Part shown: in pieces, positions 51,665 through 60,686 of the stretch
Layout: every line of letters begins with the position of its first letter
Numbering within the stretch: position 1 is the first letter of the stretch
DNA from: RGIG250 sp964540025
Lineage (GTDB): Bacteria; Bacillota; Negativicutes; Selenomonadales; Selenomonadaceae
Assembly: GCA_964540025.1 (NCBI GenBank)
Contig: CAZIKQ010000006.1
Span: 1-63,643 of the forward strand
Direction of reading: 5' to 3'
DNA: 63,643 nt
Translations under genes and position numbers: made by a program
The notes under the pieces: generated by a model
What the model saw: only the letters and a program-made list of their open reading frames with translations
Database searches by the model: none
Told to the model about the DNA's origin: nothing

Positions 51665-52393
51665 TTATTTCCCCGCCGCAATCCGGAAGGCTTCTTTCAG
51701 GTCAAGTCTGCCATCGTAAATAGCCTTGCCGGTAATCACTCCAACCAGGCCGTCCTTTTCGTGAGCCTTCACTGCCCGGATATCCTCCAGGGAGGACACG
51801 CCGCCGGAAGCTACCACCCCGATCCCGGCAGTCCTGGCCAGTTTGACGGTGGCCTCAATATTAACGCCGCTGAGCATCCCGTCCCGGGAAATATCCGTAT
51901 AAATGATGGTTTGTACTCCCCGGCTCGCCATGTCCCGAGCCAGATCTTCGGAGCGCATTTCCCCGGACTCCCCCCAGCCGTTGACAGCCACGATTCCCTC
52001 TTTGGCGTCAATGCCCACCGCGATTCTTTCCCCGTAAAGCCGGCAGGCTTCCGCCACCAGCCGGGGATTCTTAACGGCGGCGGAGCCGAGAATGACCCGC
52101 TGAACCCCCAAATCAAGCATCATCTTCACATCATCAAGAGTACGGATGCCGCCCCCCACCTCAATGGGAATCTTCACTTGCTTCAGGATCTCCCGGATGG
52201 GAGCCGTATTGCGGGAAGCCCCGGCCAAAGCTCCGTCCAAATCCACCACGTGGAGGTACTCGGCCCCCAGGTCCGCCCAGCGCCGGGCCATGTCCGCCGG
52301 ACGGTCGCCGTATTCGGTGACGGCGTTGAAGTCGCCCTTGCGCAAACGGACGGCCTTTCCTTCGTAAATATCTATTGCGGGAAATACAATCAT
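51665..52393 (-). CDS. hisA: ProFAR isomerase HisA
   Basis: 242-residue TIM barrel. FPAIDIYEGKAVRL (catalytic Asp8), EVGGGIRTLDDVKMML, VGIDAKEGIVAVNGW, IIYTDISRDGMLSGVN (second catalytic Asp) and ASGGVSSLEDIRA. 183 bp, holding a family A repeat, separate it from hisH. Confidence 0.97.
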   Translation of the reverse strand: MIVFPAIDIYEGKAVRLRKGDFNAVTEYGDRPADMARRWADLGAEYLHVVDLDGALAGASRNTAPIREILKQVKIPIEVGGGIRTLDDVKMMLDLGVQRVILGSAAVKNPRLVAEACRLYGERIAVGIDAKEGIVAVNGWGESGEMRSEDLARDMASRGVQTIIYTDISRDGMLSGVNIEATVKLARTAGIGVVASGGVSSLEDIRAVKAHEKDGLVGVITGKAIYDGRLDLKEAFRIAAGK

Positions 52394-52429
52394 CTTATTT
52401 TCCTTCTAAAAAAATGTAATCAGGCTGAA

Positions 52430-52575
52430 ACCCCTGACCTCTCATCGGTCTAATAGGTTTCCCTCCAGGAGACTGAGGGGTGATACAATCCAGCAATCAG
52501 ACTAATCCTTAACCGATTACCTTGTCTTGTCACCCCTCCGGCACCTTCGGTGCCACCTCCCCTACAGGGGAGGCT
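52430..52575 (+). repeat. Family A repeat inside the his operon
   Basis: Between hisH and hisA: TCACCCCTCCGGCACCTTCGGTGCC then ACCTCCCCTACAGGGGAGGC (about 52535-52575), plus a decayed reverse copy at 52445-52490. The two hairpins must be transcribed with the operon. Confidence 0.8.
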
Positions 52576-53217
52576 TTAAGGTGTGTCGCCGCAAATAAAA
52601 TTATGCAGCAGCTGCTGACCCACGTCTCCGGACTTTTCCGGATGGAACTGGACGGCCTGCACATTATCCAAAGCCACGGCCGCCGTAATCTCTCCCCCGT
52701 AATCGGCAGTGGCGGTAATTACCCTCCGGTCCCGGGGAACACCGTGATAGCTGTGGACGAAGTAGAAGAATGGTTCTTCCCCCATTCCCCTGAACAGATC
52801 CACCGGCTTGCGGGGTTCTCTGGCCTTCACCAGATTCCAGCCCATGTGCGGAACCTTCAAACCAGCTTTCCGATTTTCCGGACGGGCCGCTTCGATCAGG
52901 CGAACCTTCCCCTTAATAATTCCCAGTCCGGGAACCTCGGGACTTTCTTCGCTGCCTTCAAAAAGAATCTGTAGACCAACGCAGATCCCCAGGAGGGGTG
53001 TCCCGGCCCCGATCCGCTCCATAACGACGGGAATAAGGCCGGATTCCCGGAAATTTTTCATACAGTCCCCGAAGGCTCCCACCCCGGGCAGGACTATTTT
53101 ATCGGCGGCCTTAATAACCGCCGGATCGCTGGTTACCTGTACTTCTGCTCCCTGAGCGGCCACGGCTTTCTCAACAGAAAACAGGTTCCCCACTCCATAA
53201 TCAATGACGGCGACCAT
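52576..53217 (-). CDS. hisH: Imidazole glycerol phosphate synthase glutaminase subunit HisH
   Basis: 213 residues. MVAVIDYGVGNLFSVEKA, GTPLLGICVGLQILFEG with nucleophile Cys (about 78), VHSYHGV, and VQFHPEKSGDVGQQ with the His/Glu of the triad. ATG 53217 overlaps the hisB stop, with AAGGAG upstream. Confidence 0.97.
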   Translation of the reverse strand: MVAVIDYGVGNLFSVEKAVAAQGAEVQVTSDPAVIKAADKIVLPGVGAFGDCMKNFRESGLIPVVMERIGAGTPLLGICVGLQILFEGSEESPEVPGLGIIKGKVRLIEAARPENRKAGLKVPHMGWNLVKAREPRKPVDLFRGMGEEPFFYFVHSYHGVPRDRRVITATADYGGEITAAVALDNVQAVQFHPEKSGDVGQQLLHNFICGDTP

Positions 53218-53819
53218 CACAGGACTCCTTTTGTGGACATTACTCCCGGTACCCGGGGATCTCTGGCGAGTGCGATCCGTAGTGCGTGGCCCAGCCCCTT
53301 GAATACGGCCTCCACCTTGTGGTGGGAATTGGCGCCGTACAAAATTTTCACATGGAGGGTAAGCCCCGCGTTTACGGCAAAGGCCCGCAGAAATTCCTCC
53401 GTCAGCTCCGTGTCGTAGCCGCCGAGCATCGGTGTCATGGACCCGCCGCCGTCATAAACCAACAGGGGACGCCCGGAAAAATCCAGCGCCACCAGCGCCA
53501 GTGTCTCATCCATGGGCAGGAAAAAACTGCCGTAGCGGGCAATGCCCTTCTTATCGCCGACTGCCTGGGCAAGAGCCTGCCCCAGCGCAATGCCCGCGTC
53601 CTCCACGGTATGATGGCCATCTACCTGTAAATCCCCCTCTGCTTTCACCTTCAGGTCAAAGCAACCGTGACCGGCGAGAAGGTTCAGCATATGGTCAAAG
53701 AAACCTATTCCCGTTTCAATGGCCGCCTTTCCCTGACCATCGATATTCAGCTCCACCGCAATTTTTGTTTCGGCGGTACTCCGGACAACTTTGCCGGTTC
53801 TGATTTCTTCTTTTTTCAT
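53217..53819 (-). CDS. hisB: Imidazoleglycerol-phosphate dehydratase HisB
   Basis: 200 residues from ATG 53819, overlapping the hisC stop (ATGA). Monofunctional IGPD: GIGFFDHMLNLLAGHGCFDL, DGHHTVEDAGIALGQAL and GANSHHKVEAVFKGLGHALR carry the Mn-binding His/Glu residues. Confidence 0.97.
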   Translation of the reverse strand: MKKEEIRTGKVVRSTAETKIAVELNIDGQGKAAIETGIGFFDHMLNLLAGHGCFDLKVKAEGDLQVDGHHTVEDAGIALGQALAQAVGDKKGIARYGSFFLPMDETLALVALDFSGRPLLVYDGGGSMTPMLGGYDTELTEEFLRAFAVNAGLTLHVKILYGANSHHKVEAVFKGLGHALRIALARDPRVPGVMSTKGVL

Positions 53820-54907
53820 AACCAGGCCTCTTCCCGCGCAAAGGCCTGTACTGCCAGCAGCCACTGATCATTTTCCGACGGCGTTCCAATGGAGAAGCGA
53901 AGGGTATTCTCCAACCGGGGAGCCAAGCCAAAGCTGCGCACGCCGATGGAAATTTCCGTCAGGTACTCATTCAGCTTCGCCGCTTGGTCATATTTTACCA
54001 GCAGGAAATTGGCGGCGGAGGGATAAACGGTGAAGCCCAGTATTTTTTTCAGCTCGGCGGCCAGACGGTTGCGCTCGGAAATCATTTGGATAATGCGGTG
54101 GCGGTACTCGTCCCGCATCTGCCACACCGTGTCCGCCACGGTAAGGGACAGCACATTCAGGCAGTAAGGCATCATGGTTTTGCCGACCATCGCGGCAATA
54201 TCCCCGGCCGCCAGCATATAGCCCATCCGGCAGGCGGCAAGGCCGTAAGCCTTGGAGAAAGTCCGAGCCACGATGACGTGGGGATATTTTTTCAGCAGGG
54301 AAACCGCGCTGCCCCCGACGCACTCCGTCTCGGCAAACTCCATATACGCCTCATCCATAAGCAGCGGGCAGTTTATGCTCCGGGCAACCTTTTCCACTTC
54401 CTTCAAGGGAAAACGGCGGCCGGTAGGATTATTGGGATTGCAGATCACCGCCAGGGAGGCTTCGCTTTCCTTTACGGCGGCAATGAATTTGTTCACATCA
54501 AGGGTATAGTCGGGCTTCAAGTCCACCGGTACCCCTTCCGCCTCAGCTGCCCGGGCGTAAATTTTGTACATGGAAAAAGAGGGCTGGAGGTAAACGATTT
54601 TATGTCCCCTGCCCCCAAAGGTGACAAACAGCTTCTCGATTATTTCTGAGGAACCGTTGCCCAGCACCACGTTTTCCTTTTTCAGATTGTACCCCTCGGC
54701 GATCGCTTCCCGGAGCATATCCGCCTGTTCATTGGGGTAGCGGTTGAAGGCCACTCTGTCCAGGCGGGAAATCACCCGTTCCAGCACCGGTGGCGGCAGA
54801 TTCATACCGCATTCATTGGCGTTTACCTTAATGCGCCAGTCACGCTCCACCACATCGTAGCCGGGCATATCGGCGAGTCCCGGGCGGTAATTGTACTCCG
54901 TGGCCAT
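53816..54907 (-). CDS. hisC: Histidinol-phosphate aminotransferase HisC
   Basis: 363 residues, PLP fold type I. LGNGSSEIIEKLF (about 83), VICNPNNPTGR, MDEAYMEF, and the PLP lysine in ARTFSKAYGLAACRMGY (about 220), then RSFGLAPRLENTLRFSIGTP. Follows hisD by one base. Confidence 0.97.
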   Translation of the reverse strand: MATEYNYRPGLADMPGYDVVERDWRIKVNANECGMNLPPPVLERVISRLDRVAFNRYPNEQADMLREAIAEGYNLKKENVVLGNGSSEIIEKLFVTFGGRGHKIVYLQPSFSMYKIYARAAEAEGVPVDLKPDYTLDVNKFIAAVKESEASLAVICNPNNPTGRRFPLKEVEKVARSINCPLLMDEAYMEFAETECVGGSAVSLLKKYPHVIVARTFSKAYGLAACRMGYMLAAGDIAAMVGKTMMPYCLNVLSLTVADTVWQMRDEYRHRIIQMISERNRLAAELKKILGFTVYPSAANFLLVKYDQAAKLNEYLTEISIGVRSFGLAPRLENTLRFSIGTPSENDQWLLAVQAFAREEAWL

Positions 54908-56251
54908 TTATTCCTTTCCTCCTCTAAGGCGAATAGCGTTGGCATGGGCCCGCAGTCCCTCGGCTTCGGCCAGGCGGATAATATCCCCGGAGGCGTCTAT
55001 CAGCGCCGGCTGCGTATAGCTGATAATGCTGGTTCGCTTCATGAATGTTTCCACGTTCAGGCAGGAATAGTAACGGGCGGTTCCGCCGGTGGGAAGCACG
55101 TGATCCGGCCCCGCCAGATAGTCTCCCAGCGGCTCGGGAGAATACGCTCCCAGAAATACCGCCCCTGCGTGGCGGACTTTCGGCAGAAGGGCAAAGGGCT
55201 GATCTACCAGCAGCTCCATGTGCTCCGGAGCCGATACATTGGCCAGCTCCACCGCCTGATCCAGATTCTCCGCAACAACGATAAGCCCGTTGCGGTCAAG
55301 GGAGGCCTGAGTGATCTCCCTGCGGGGGAGGACGGCCAGCTGCTTCTCCACTTCCCCGGCCACTTTTTCCGCCAGCCGGGGGCTGTCAGTGATGACGATG
55401 CTGGAAGCCAGCCGGTCATGCTCCGCCTGACTGAGCATATCGGCGGCGGTGTAGGCCGGATCGGCGTTCTCATCGGCCACGATGAGAATCTCGCTGGGGC
55501 CCGCCAGCATATCGATATCGCAGTGGCCATAGACGGCCTTTTTGGCCAGGGTGACGAAAATATTGCCGGGGCCGGTGATCTTGTCCACCCGGGGAATCGT
55601 TTCGGTGCCAAAGGCCAGGGCGGCGATGGCCTGAGCCCCGCCGATTTTATAGATCCGGGATACGCCGCAGAGCTTTGCGGCTACCAGAACGTAGGGATTG
55701 ATTTTTCCTTCCCGGGGCGGGCACATCATAATGATTTCCCCTACCCCGGCCACCTGAGCCGGAACGGCGTTCATGATGACGGAGCTGGGGTAAGCCGCCG
55801 TGCCGCCGGGTACGTAGATACCCACCCGGTCAAGGGGAATGACGGACTGCCCCAAAAGGGAACCCTGGTCACGATAGGTGATCCAGCTGTTGGGCTTCTG
55901 CTCCTGGTGGTAGCGGCGGACATTATCCACCGCCCGGTTCAGGGATGCAACCACCGCCGGGTCGGCGGCAGCCTCCGCGGCCGCAAATTCCTCCCGGCTG
56001 ACCAGAAACTGATCCGGGGTAAAGTCCGTCCGATCAATGAGGCTGGTGTATTTTATAACGGCCGCGTCCCCGTCCCGGCGGACATCATTTACGATGAGTT
56101 CCGCCACCTCCGCCGCGGTCATATCACGGCCAAAGAGCTTCCTGTTGCCCTCCCGGATTTTCGGGTCAAGCTCCACCTCATCAAAGGCAGCCTTCTTCAA
56201 CAGTTTTTCCACCGCGGGAAGCCCCAGCTCTTTTACACTGACGATTTTCAT
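54908..56251 (-). CDS. hisD: Histidinol dehydrogenase HisD
   Basis: 447 residues. YVPGGTAAYPSSVIMNAVPA (about 150), GAQAIAALAFGTETIPRVD, GPGNIFVTLAKK, DMLAGPSEILIVAD, DMLSQAEHDRLA (zinc and catalytic His), NVSAPEHMELL and GDYLAGPDHVLPTGG. NAD-linked four-electron oxidation ending histidine synthesis. Confidence 0.97.
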   Translation of the reverse strand: MKIVSVKELGLPAVEKLLKKAAFDEVELDPKIREGNRKLFGRDMTAAEVAELIVNDVRRDGDAAVIKYTSLIDRTDFTPDQFLVSREEFAAAEAAADPAVVASLNRAVDNVRRYHQEQKPNSWITYRDQGSLLGQSVIPLDRVGIYVPGGTAAYPSSVIMNAVPAQVAGVGEIIMMCPPREGKINPYVLVAAKLCGVSRIYKIGGAQAIAALAFGTETIPRVDKITGPGNIFVTLAKKAVYGHCDIDMLAGPSEILIVADENADPAYTAADMLSQAEHDRLASSIVITDSPRLAEKVAGEVEKQLAVLPRREITQASLDRNGLIVVAENLDQAVELANVSAPEHMELLVDQPFALLPKVRHAGAVFLGAYSPEPLGDYLAGPDHVLPTGGTARYYSCLNVETFMKRTSIISYTQPALIDASGDIIRLAEAEGLRAHANAIRLRGGKE

Positions 56252-56317
56252 GACTCCGTTCCTTTCTCTATAGCTGCCGCTTTCGGCAGCAAATCTGTCT
56301 GTATATTTTGGGAAAAT

Positions 56318-56989
56318 TTATTTTTTGCCGCTTTCTCTCCTTGCCAGCTCCTGCCTCAGGGCCTCAGCCAGGCCGTAAATCCGGTCAAATTTCAGGCGGA
56401 AGCTCACCCGATTGGCAATGAGCCGGGCGGAAGCGTCCATGATGCGGGCGATCTCCACTAAATTATTTTCCCGAAGCGTCGTTCCGGTTTCCACAATATC
56501 CACGATGCTCTCGGAAAGGCCCACGATGGGCCCCAGCTCAATGGAACCGTTCAGCTTGATGTATTCCATCTGCATACCGCAGCCGGTAAAAAATTTTTCC
56601 GCCAGCCGGGGAAACTTGGTCGCCACCCGGGTATGGGCGTAATCCTGAAGAGCTTCCCGCCGCTCGGCTGCCGGCACGGCCATCATCAAATGGCAGCGGC
56701 CAAAGCCCAGATCCAGCAGCTCGTAGACATCCTGCCCCGACTCCTCCAGAACATCCTTGCCGATAACTCCCATATCGGCCGCCCCGTATTCCACATAGGT
56801 GGGAACATCGGCGGTTTTTGCGATGATGAACTTCACCCTTTTCGCTTCATTGGCGATGACCAGCTTGCGGGAGTCTTCCTCCAGCCCTTCCGCCCCGATA
56901 CCCACAGCCTCAAAGAGACTGCGGGAAAGGCCGAAGAGCTTGCCCTTGGGCAGCGCGATCGTCAGCCAATCGTTTTCCCGGTTGACCAT
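56318..56989 (-). CDS. hisG: ATP phosphoribosyltransferase HisG, short form
   Basis: 223 residues from ATG 56989 (GGAAAGGG upstream). A TTG six codons earlier is less likely. LTIALPKGKLFGLSRSLFEAV, YVEYGAADMGVIGKD, VATKFPRLAEKFF and VGLSESIVDIVETGTTLREN. It lacks the C-terminal regulatory domain of long HisG, hence needs HisZ, which is present at 58911-60095. First gene of hisGDCBHAF-IE. Confidence 0.97.
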   Translation of the reverse strand: MVNRENDWLTIALPKGKLFGLSRSLFEAVGIGAEGLEEDSRKLVIANEAKRVKFIIAKTADVPTYVEYGAADMGVIGKDVLEESGQDVYELLDLGFGRCHLMMAVPAAERREALQDYAHTRVATKFPRLAEKFFTGCGMQMEYIKLNGSIELGPIVGLSESIVDIVETGTTLRENNLVEIARIMDASARLIANRVSFRLKFDRIYGLAEALRQELARRESGKK

Positions 56990-57050
56990 TTGAAAAACCC
57001 TTTCCAAAGAAGTTTTATTTCTTTATCTTGTTAAATTATTAACGAACTAT

Positions 57051-57079
57051 ATAGTAACACTCCCGCTTTCTCCCGTCAA
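57051..57079 (-). promoter_or_regulatory. hisG promoter with overlapping dyad
   Basis: TTGACG, 17 bp, TACTAT on the minus strand. The dyad CCCGTCA-n13-TGACGGG (57072-57098) covers the -35 box and is a candidate operator. No T-box or attenuator is seen between promoter and hisG. Confidence 0.6.
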
Positions 57080-57192
57080 GCATCATCCCGCTGACGGGAA
57101 GAAAATTCCGGTGGCGTTTTCCTGACCAATGGCATTATAATAGAGCTCAAAAGAACGATGTAAATCTATTTGCAGCAAGGAGGAAAATCACG

Positions 57193-58146
57193 ATGAAAAT
57201 TCTGACCTTCACCAGACTGAGCGACAAATTAGAGCAGCAGATAAAGGATGCCTGCCCGTCTGCCGAATTGATCACCGCCAAGGAGGCCGACGCTGACCCG
57301 ATAATTCCCGAGGCGGATATCATTACCGGCTTCGGCGGGATGCTGAACTGGGCCCACATTCTCCCCCTGGCCAAAAAATGCCGCTGGGTTCATACCCTGT
57401 CCGCCGGGATAGACCGCCTTATCGCTGTCCCGGATTTTGTAGCCAGCGACACAATCCTCACCAATTCAAAGGGCGTCCACGGGATACCCATGGGGGAGCA
57501 TTGTCTGGGGGTTATCCTGGGCTTCACCCGTAAGCTGTTCCACACTTATGACAACCAGAGGGAGCGCCGCTGGGAAACGAAGGTCCGGGGGCTGGAGGAG
57601 ATCGCCGGCAAAACCGCTGTCGTGGTGGGGCTTGGCGCGGTAGGAACCGGCATTGCCGCCAAGCTGAAGGCAATGGACATGAAGATAATCGGCGTCAAGC
57701 AAACCGTCAGCGACCTCCCCGGCATTGACAAGGTGTACAGCAACCGGGACCTTGACGAGGCTCTGTCCCAGGGGGACGTGGTGATCGTGACCCTTCCCGT
57801 CACCGATGACACCCGGGATCTGTTCAATATGGCCCGCTTCAAAAGGATGAAGCCCAATGCCATCTTCATCAACGTTTCCCGGGGGGAAACCGTCGTGGAT
57901 GAGGACCTGGCCGCCGCCTTGAAGGAGGGCATCATCGCCGGAGCTTCCCTTGACGTGTTCCGGACCGAGCCCCTGCCGCCGGAGAATCCCCTCTGGGACG
58001 CCCCGAACCTGATCATCACGCCTCACGACGCGTCTCTTTCGCCTATGTACCTGCCCCGGACAGTGGGGATTTTCTGCGAAAACCTGAAGGTATTCCCAGC
58101 CGTGGAAAAGATGAAGAACGTGGTGGACAAGGCTCGCGGCTACTAA
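57193..58146 (+). CDS. D-2-hydroxyacid dehydrogenase family protein
   Basis: 317 residues, strong AAGGAGGA site. NAD-binding VVVGLGAVGTGIAAKLKAM (about 138), the catalytic Arg in FINVSRGETVVDE (about 232), DVFRTEPLPPENPLW (Glu), and TPHDASLSPMYL (catalytic His). Shorter than SerA and without an ACT domain. Substrate (phosphoglycerate, hydroxyisocaproate, glyoxylate and others) cannot be fixed. Divergent from hisG. Confidence 0.9.
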   Translation: MKILTFTRLSDKLEQQIKDACPSAELITAKEADADPIIPEADIITGFGGMLNWAHILPLAKKCRWVHTLSAGIDRLIAVPDFVASDTILTNSKGVHGIPMGEHCLGVILGFTRKLFHTYDNQRERRWETKVRGLEEIAGKTAVVVGLGAVGTGIAAKLKAMDMKIIGVKQTVSDLPGIDKVYSNRDLDEALSQGDVVIVTLPVTDDTRDLFNMARFKRMKPNAIFINVSRGETVVDEDLAAALKEGIIAGASLDVFRTEPLPPENPLWDAPNLIITPHDASLSPMYLPRTVGIFCENLKVFPAVEKMKNVVDKARGY

Positions 58147-58199
58147 TTCTGTCCCCTCGGGCAGATCAGCCGCTTTCCCCCTCGCCGGGGCCGCGGCGG

Positions 58200-58898
58200 C
58201 TAATTCTGCCTGTCTGCTTCCATGAGAAGCTTCAGCAGGCCGTCATTTCCGGCCGTGTCATCCCGGTGGCGCCTCACCAGCCAGACGATCCGGTTCTGCT
58301 CATCGCTTACGGGCCCGCCGCCCTTTCCGTACAGCGCCAGCAGCCGCTCCGCCCCGATTTCCGGATGATAATAGTAATGGTACATAAGCCGGGCAAACCA
58401 GCTCTCTTCCCAAAAGTTACCGGCAGCTACAGGACGCCTCCCGGCGTCCTGTTTTTTATTTCCTGCCCCGCTCTTTTGAGCGAAAGTCCCCAGCCGCCGG
58501 GCAACCTCGCCAGCGTCAGGCTTTGCTCTGCCCAGCCGTCTGATTGCCGCCGCATCAGCCGCAAACCGGCATTTGTCCCGGTTCCAAAGGGGCAGCAGCA
58601 CCGCCAGGGATTTGGCCAGGGAACTGCCGAACTCCCCCCGGCCGATGTCATGGAGCAGCGCCGCCTTCAGCAAAATCACCCTGTCCTCAGGGGATATCTT
58701 TACCGGAGACGACCTTTGCAACCGGTCCGCCGTCTGAGCCACCTTCAGGGAATGGGCCCGGTCGGGAGGCCTCTGCCCTTCCCACAGCCGCTGTTCTTCA
58801 CCGTTAAGGTACCGCTCTATATATTCTTCCCCGCTGACCCCAAAAAGCTCGGTTTTGATCGCCTGCAGGTACTGGTTTATCCGCTGGAAAAATCCCAT
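58200..58898 (-). CDS. HD-domain phosphohydrolase-like protein
   Basis: 232 residues. RAHSLKVAQTADRLQ (first His), LLKAALLHDIGRGEFGSSL (HD pair, about 78-90), YHPEIGAERLLALYG and VWLVRRHRDD form the metal site of HD hydrolases. A basic, Gly-rich insert (about 140-160) is unusual. It follows hisZ by 12 bp. Substrate (nucleotide or cyclic nucleotide) unknown. Confidence 0.85.
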   Translation of the reverse strand: MGFFQRINQYLQAIKTELFGVSGEEYIERYLNGEEQRLWEGQRPPDRAHSLKVAQTADRLQRSSPVKISPEDRVILLKAALLHDIGRGEFGSSLAKSLAVLLPLWNRDKCRFAADAAAIRRLGRAKPDAGEVARRLGTFAQKSGAGNKKQDAGRRPVAAGNFWEESWFARLMYHYYYHPEIGAERLLALYGKGGGPVSDEQNRIVWLVRRHRDDTAGNDGLLKLLMEADRQN

Positions 58899-58910
58899 TG
58901 CTCAGCTCAT

Positions 58911-60095
58911 TCAGTCTATGTATATCAGTTCCGCCGCCTGCTGTGATCTCGCTTCGGCCTCCGCCCGGGCCCTCGTCTCGCTGGACAAAGCGGTCAGCAC
59001 CGTTTTTCCCGCCGCCCTCAGCTCCATAGTCCGGCGGATAGCCTCGGAAATTTTCCCCGGGCCATAGGCCACGTACACGTCCCGCGCTACCCGGGCCGCC
59101 CCCTGTCCCTGACGCTCCTTGGCCAGCATGAGGCGGTCAATGCCCAAAGCAAAGCCGGTGGCCGGGCAGGGGCGGCCAAATTCGGCCAGCAGGTTGTCAT
59201 AACGGCCGCCGCCGGCTATAGGAAATCCCAATCCCGGAGCGTAAGCCTCGAAAACCATGCCGGTGTAATAGCCAAAGTCACGGATAACCCCCAGATCAAA
59301 GACGACTCTATCCGCTACGCCGTAATCCGCCAGCAGGGCGCGGATACTTTTGAGATTATACACGGCCGCCTGGGCGCCCTCGTGGTCCGTGAGGGCTCCT
59401 GCCTTGGCCAGCAGCTCGGAGCCGCCGTGAAGCACCGGCAGCTCCCGGATAATTTCCGTGGCGGTTTTGGAAAGCTCCAGCCGCCTGGCAAGCTTTTCCA
59501 GCCCTACCAGATCGTGCTTCTCCATTGCCTGCTCCACCAGCCGGCGCCCTTCATCATCCAGCCCCAGCTCCCGAAGCACGGCCCGCACATAATTAACCTG
59601 TCCCAGGCACACCGTAAAATCATCCAGTCCGGCCGCCTCGATGGCTTTTACCGCCAAAGCGATTATCTCCGCATCCGCCGCCGCGTTGTCGGAGCCCATC
59701 AGCTCCACCCCGGCCTGAAAAAACTCACACTGACGGCCAGTCTGAGCCTGCTCGTAACGGAACACGTCGCTGATATAGGAAAGGCGCAGGGGCAAGCCTG
59801 CCTCCTTAAAGCGGCTTGCCGCCAGCCGGGCAAGGGGAGTGGTCATCTCATGGCGAAGGGCCAGCGTCCGGTTGTCCCGGTCAAAGAGCTTGAACATATG
59901 CGGCTCAAGGACAACCCCGGAGCCCATGGTGAGATTATCAAGATATTCAATAGTAGGGGTAACCACCTCGTCGTAACCCCAGGCAGCGAAGGCCGCCGCT
60001 ATGGCCGACTCCACCCGCCGTTTGTCCGCGGCCTCCGCCGGCAGGAAATCTCTGGTGCCGTAAGGAATCTTCAAAGCTGCTTCCCGATTATTCAT
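58911..60095 (-). CDS. hisZ: ATP phosphoribosyltransferase regulatory subunit HisZ
   Basis: 394 residues, a HisRS paralogue without the anticodon-binding domain. IPYGTRDFLPAEAADKR, LRHEMTTPLARLAASRF (motif 2 region), FRYEQAQTGRQCEFFQAGVE, FPIAGGGRYDNLLAEFG and GFALGIDRLMLAKE. It partners with short HisG and mediates histidine feedback. Encoded 2 kb from hisG behind a divergent gene, not inside the operon. AAGGTGAAAAG precedes the ATG. Confidence 0.93.
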   Translation of the reverse strand: MNNREAALKIPYGTRDFLPAEAADKRRVESAIAAAFAAWGYDEVVTPTIEYLDNLTMGSGVVLEPHMFKLFDRDNRTLALRHEMTTPLARLAASRFKEAGLPLRLSYISDVFRYEQAQTGRQCEFFQAGVELMGSDNAAADAEIIALAVKAIEAAGLDDFTVCLGQVNYVRAVLRELGLDDEGRRLVEQAMEKHDLVGLEKLARRLELSKTATEIIRELPVLHGGSELLAKAGALTDHEGAQAAVYNLKSIRALLADYGVADRVVFDLGVIRDFGYYTGMVFEAYAPGLGFPIAGGGRYDNLLAEFGRPCPATGFALGIDRLMLAKERQGQGAARVARDVYVAYGPGKISEAIRRTMELRAAGKTVLTALSSETRARAEAEARSQQAAELIYID

Positions 60096-60221
60096 CTTTT
60101 CACCTTATAATGACTTTTCCTTTCTCCTTGCAGTGAGCGGCGAAATCGATATCAACTCCGCCGTGTCAGCTAATGCAGATCCCGCCGCTTGCTAAATTGA
60201 ACGAGGGACATCCTTCAGTCT

Positions 60222-60515
60222 TTATTGCTTCTTCATCCGTTCGAGAACCAGCTGATAGCCGTCGGCGCCGTAATGCAGGCAGCGCTTCACCCGGCTGATG
60301 GTAGCGGTGCTGGCGCCGGTGGTTTCAACGATTGACTCATAGGTACAGCCCTCGCTGAGCATCCTGGCCACTTCCATCCGCTGGGAGAGCGCCTTTAATT
60401 CACCGATGGTGCAGATGTCCTCAAAGAACTGATAGGCTTCCTCCAAGGTCTCAAGCGAAAGGACTGCCTGACAAAGGCGGTCGTTCTGTTCATCCCTCAA
60501 CTTGGGGTTTACCAT
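60222..60515 (-). CDS. YerC/YecD family TrpR-like regulator
   Basis: 97 residues. LCQAVLSLETLEEAYQFFED, then a TrpR-type helix-turn-helix GCTYESIVETTGASTATISR (about 56-75) and VKRCLHYGADGYQLVLER. Family members are close to TrpR in fold, but their effector is not tryptophan in known cases. 126 bp upstream of hisZ on the same strand, so a link to histidine control is possible but unproven. Confidence 0.92.
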   Translation of the reverse strand: MVNPKLRDEQNDRLCQAVLSLETLEEAYQFFEDICTIGELKALSQRMEVARMLSEGCTYESIVETTGASTATISRVKRCLHYGADGYQLVLERMKKQ

Positions 60516-60580
60516 TTTTCCTTCCTCCGATCTTCAAAAAATTTGCAAACTTTACTTCTTTAGTTTGCGAAAATTGACTT

Positions 60581-60613
60581 CATTATAACGCCGACCGTAA
60601 AAAAATGCAAAGG
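60581..60613 (-). repeat. Partial family B repeat
   Basis: CATTATAACGCC-GACCGT ... AATGCAAAGG, reverse sense, in the gap upstream of yerC. Confidence 0.4.
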
Positions 60614-60633
60614 CTTTTCCCAGCCATTTTCAA

Positions 60634-60666
60634 TAAAAAATAGAACCGGTGTCATCGAGGCACCGG
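60634..60666 (-). terminator. Terminator after the 118-residue unknown gene
   Basis: Minus strand CCGGTG-n9-CACCGG followed by TTCTATTTTTT. Confidence 0.75.
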
Positions 60667-60686
60667 CCATAAAATTTCCTCGTCGG

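Noticed and set aside
54944..56461. 505-codon open frame opposite hisD and hisG
   Set aside because: Shadow of the conserved his genes. No ribosome site or recognisable domain.
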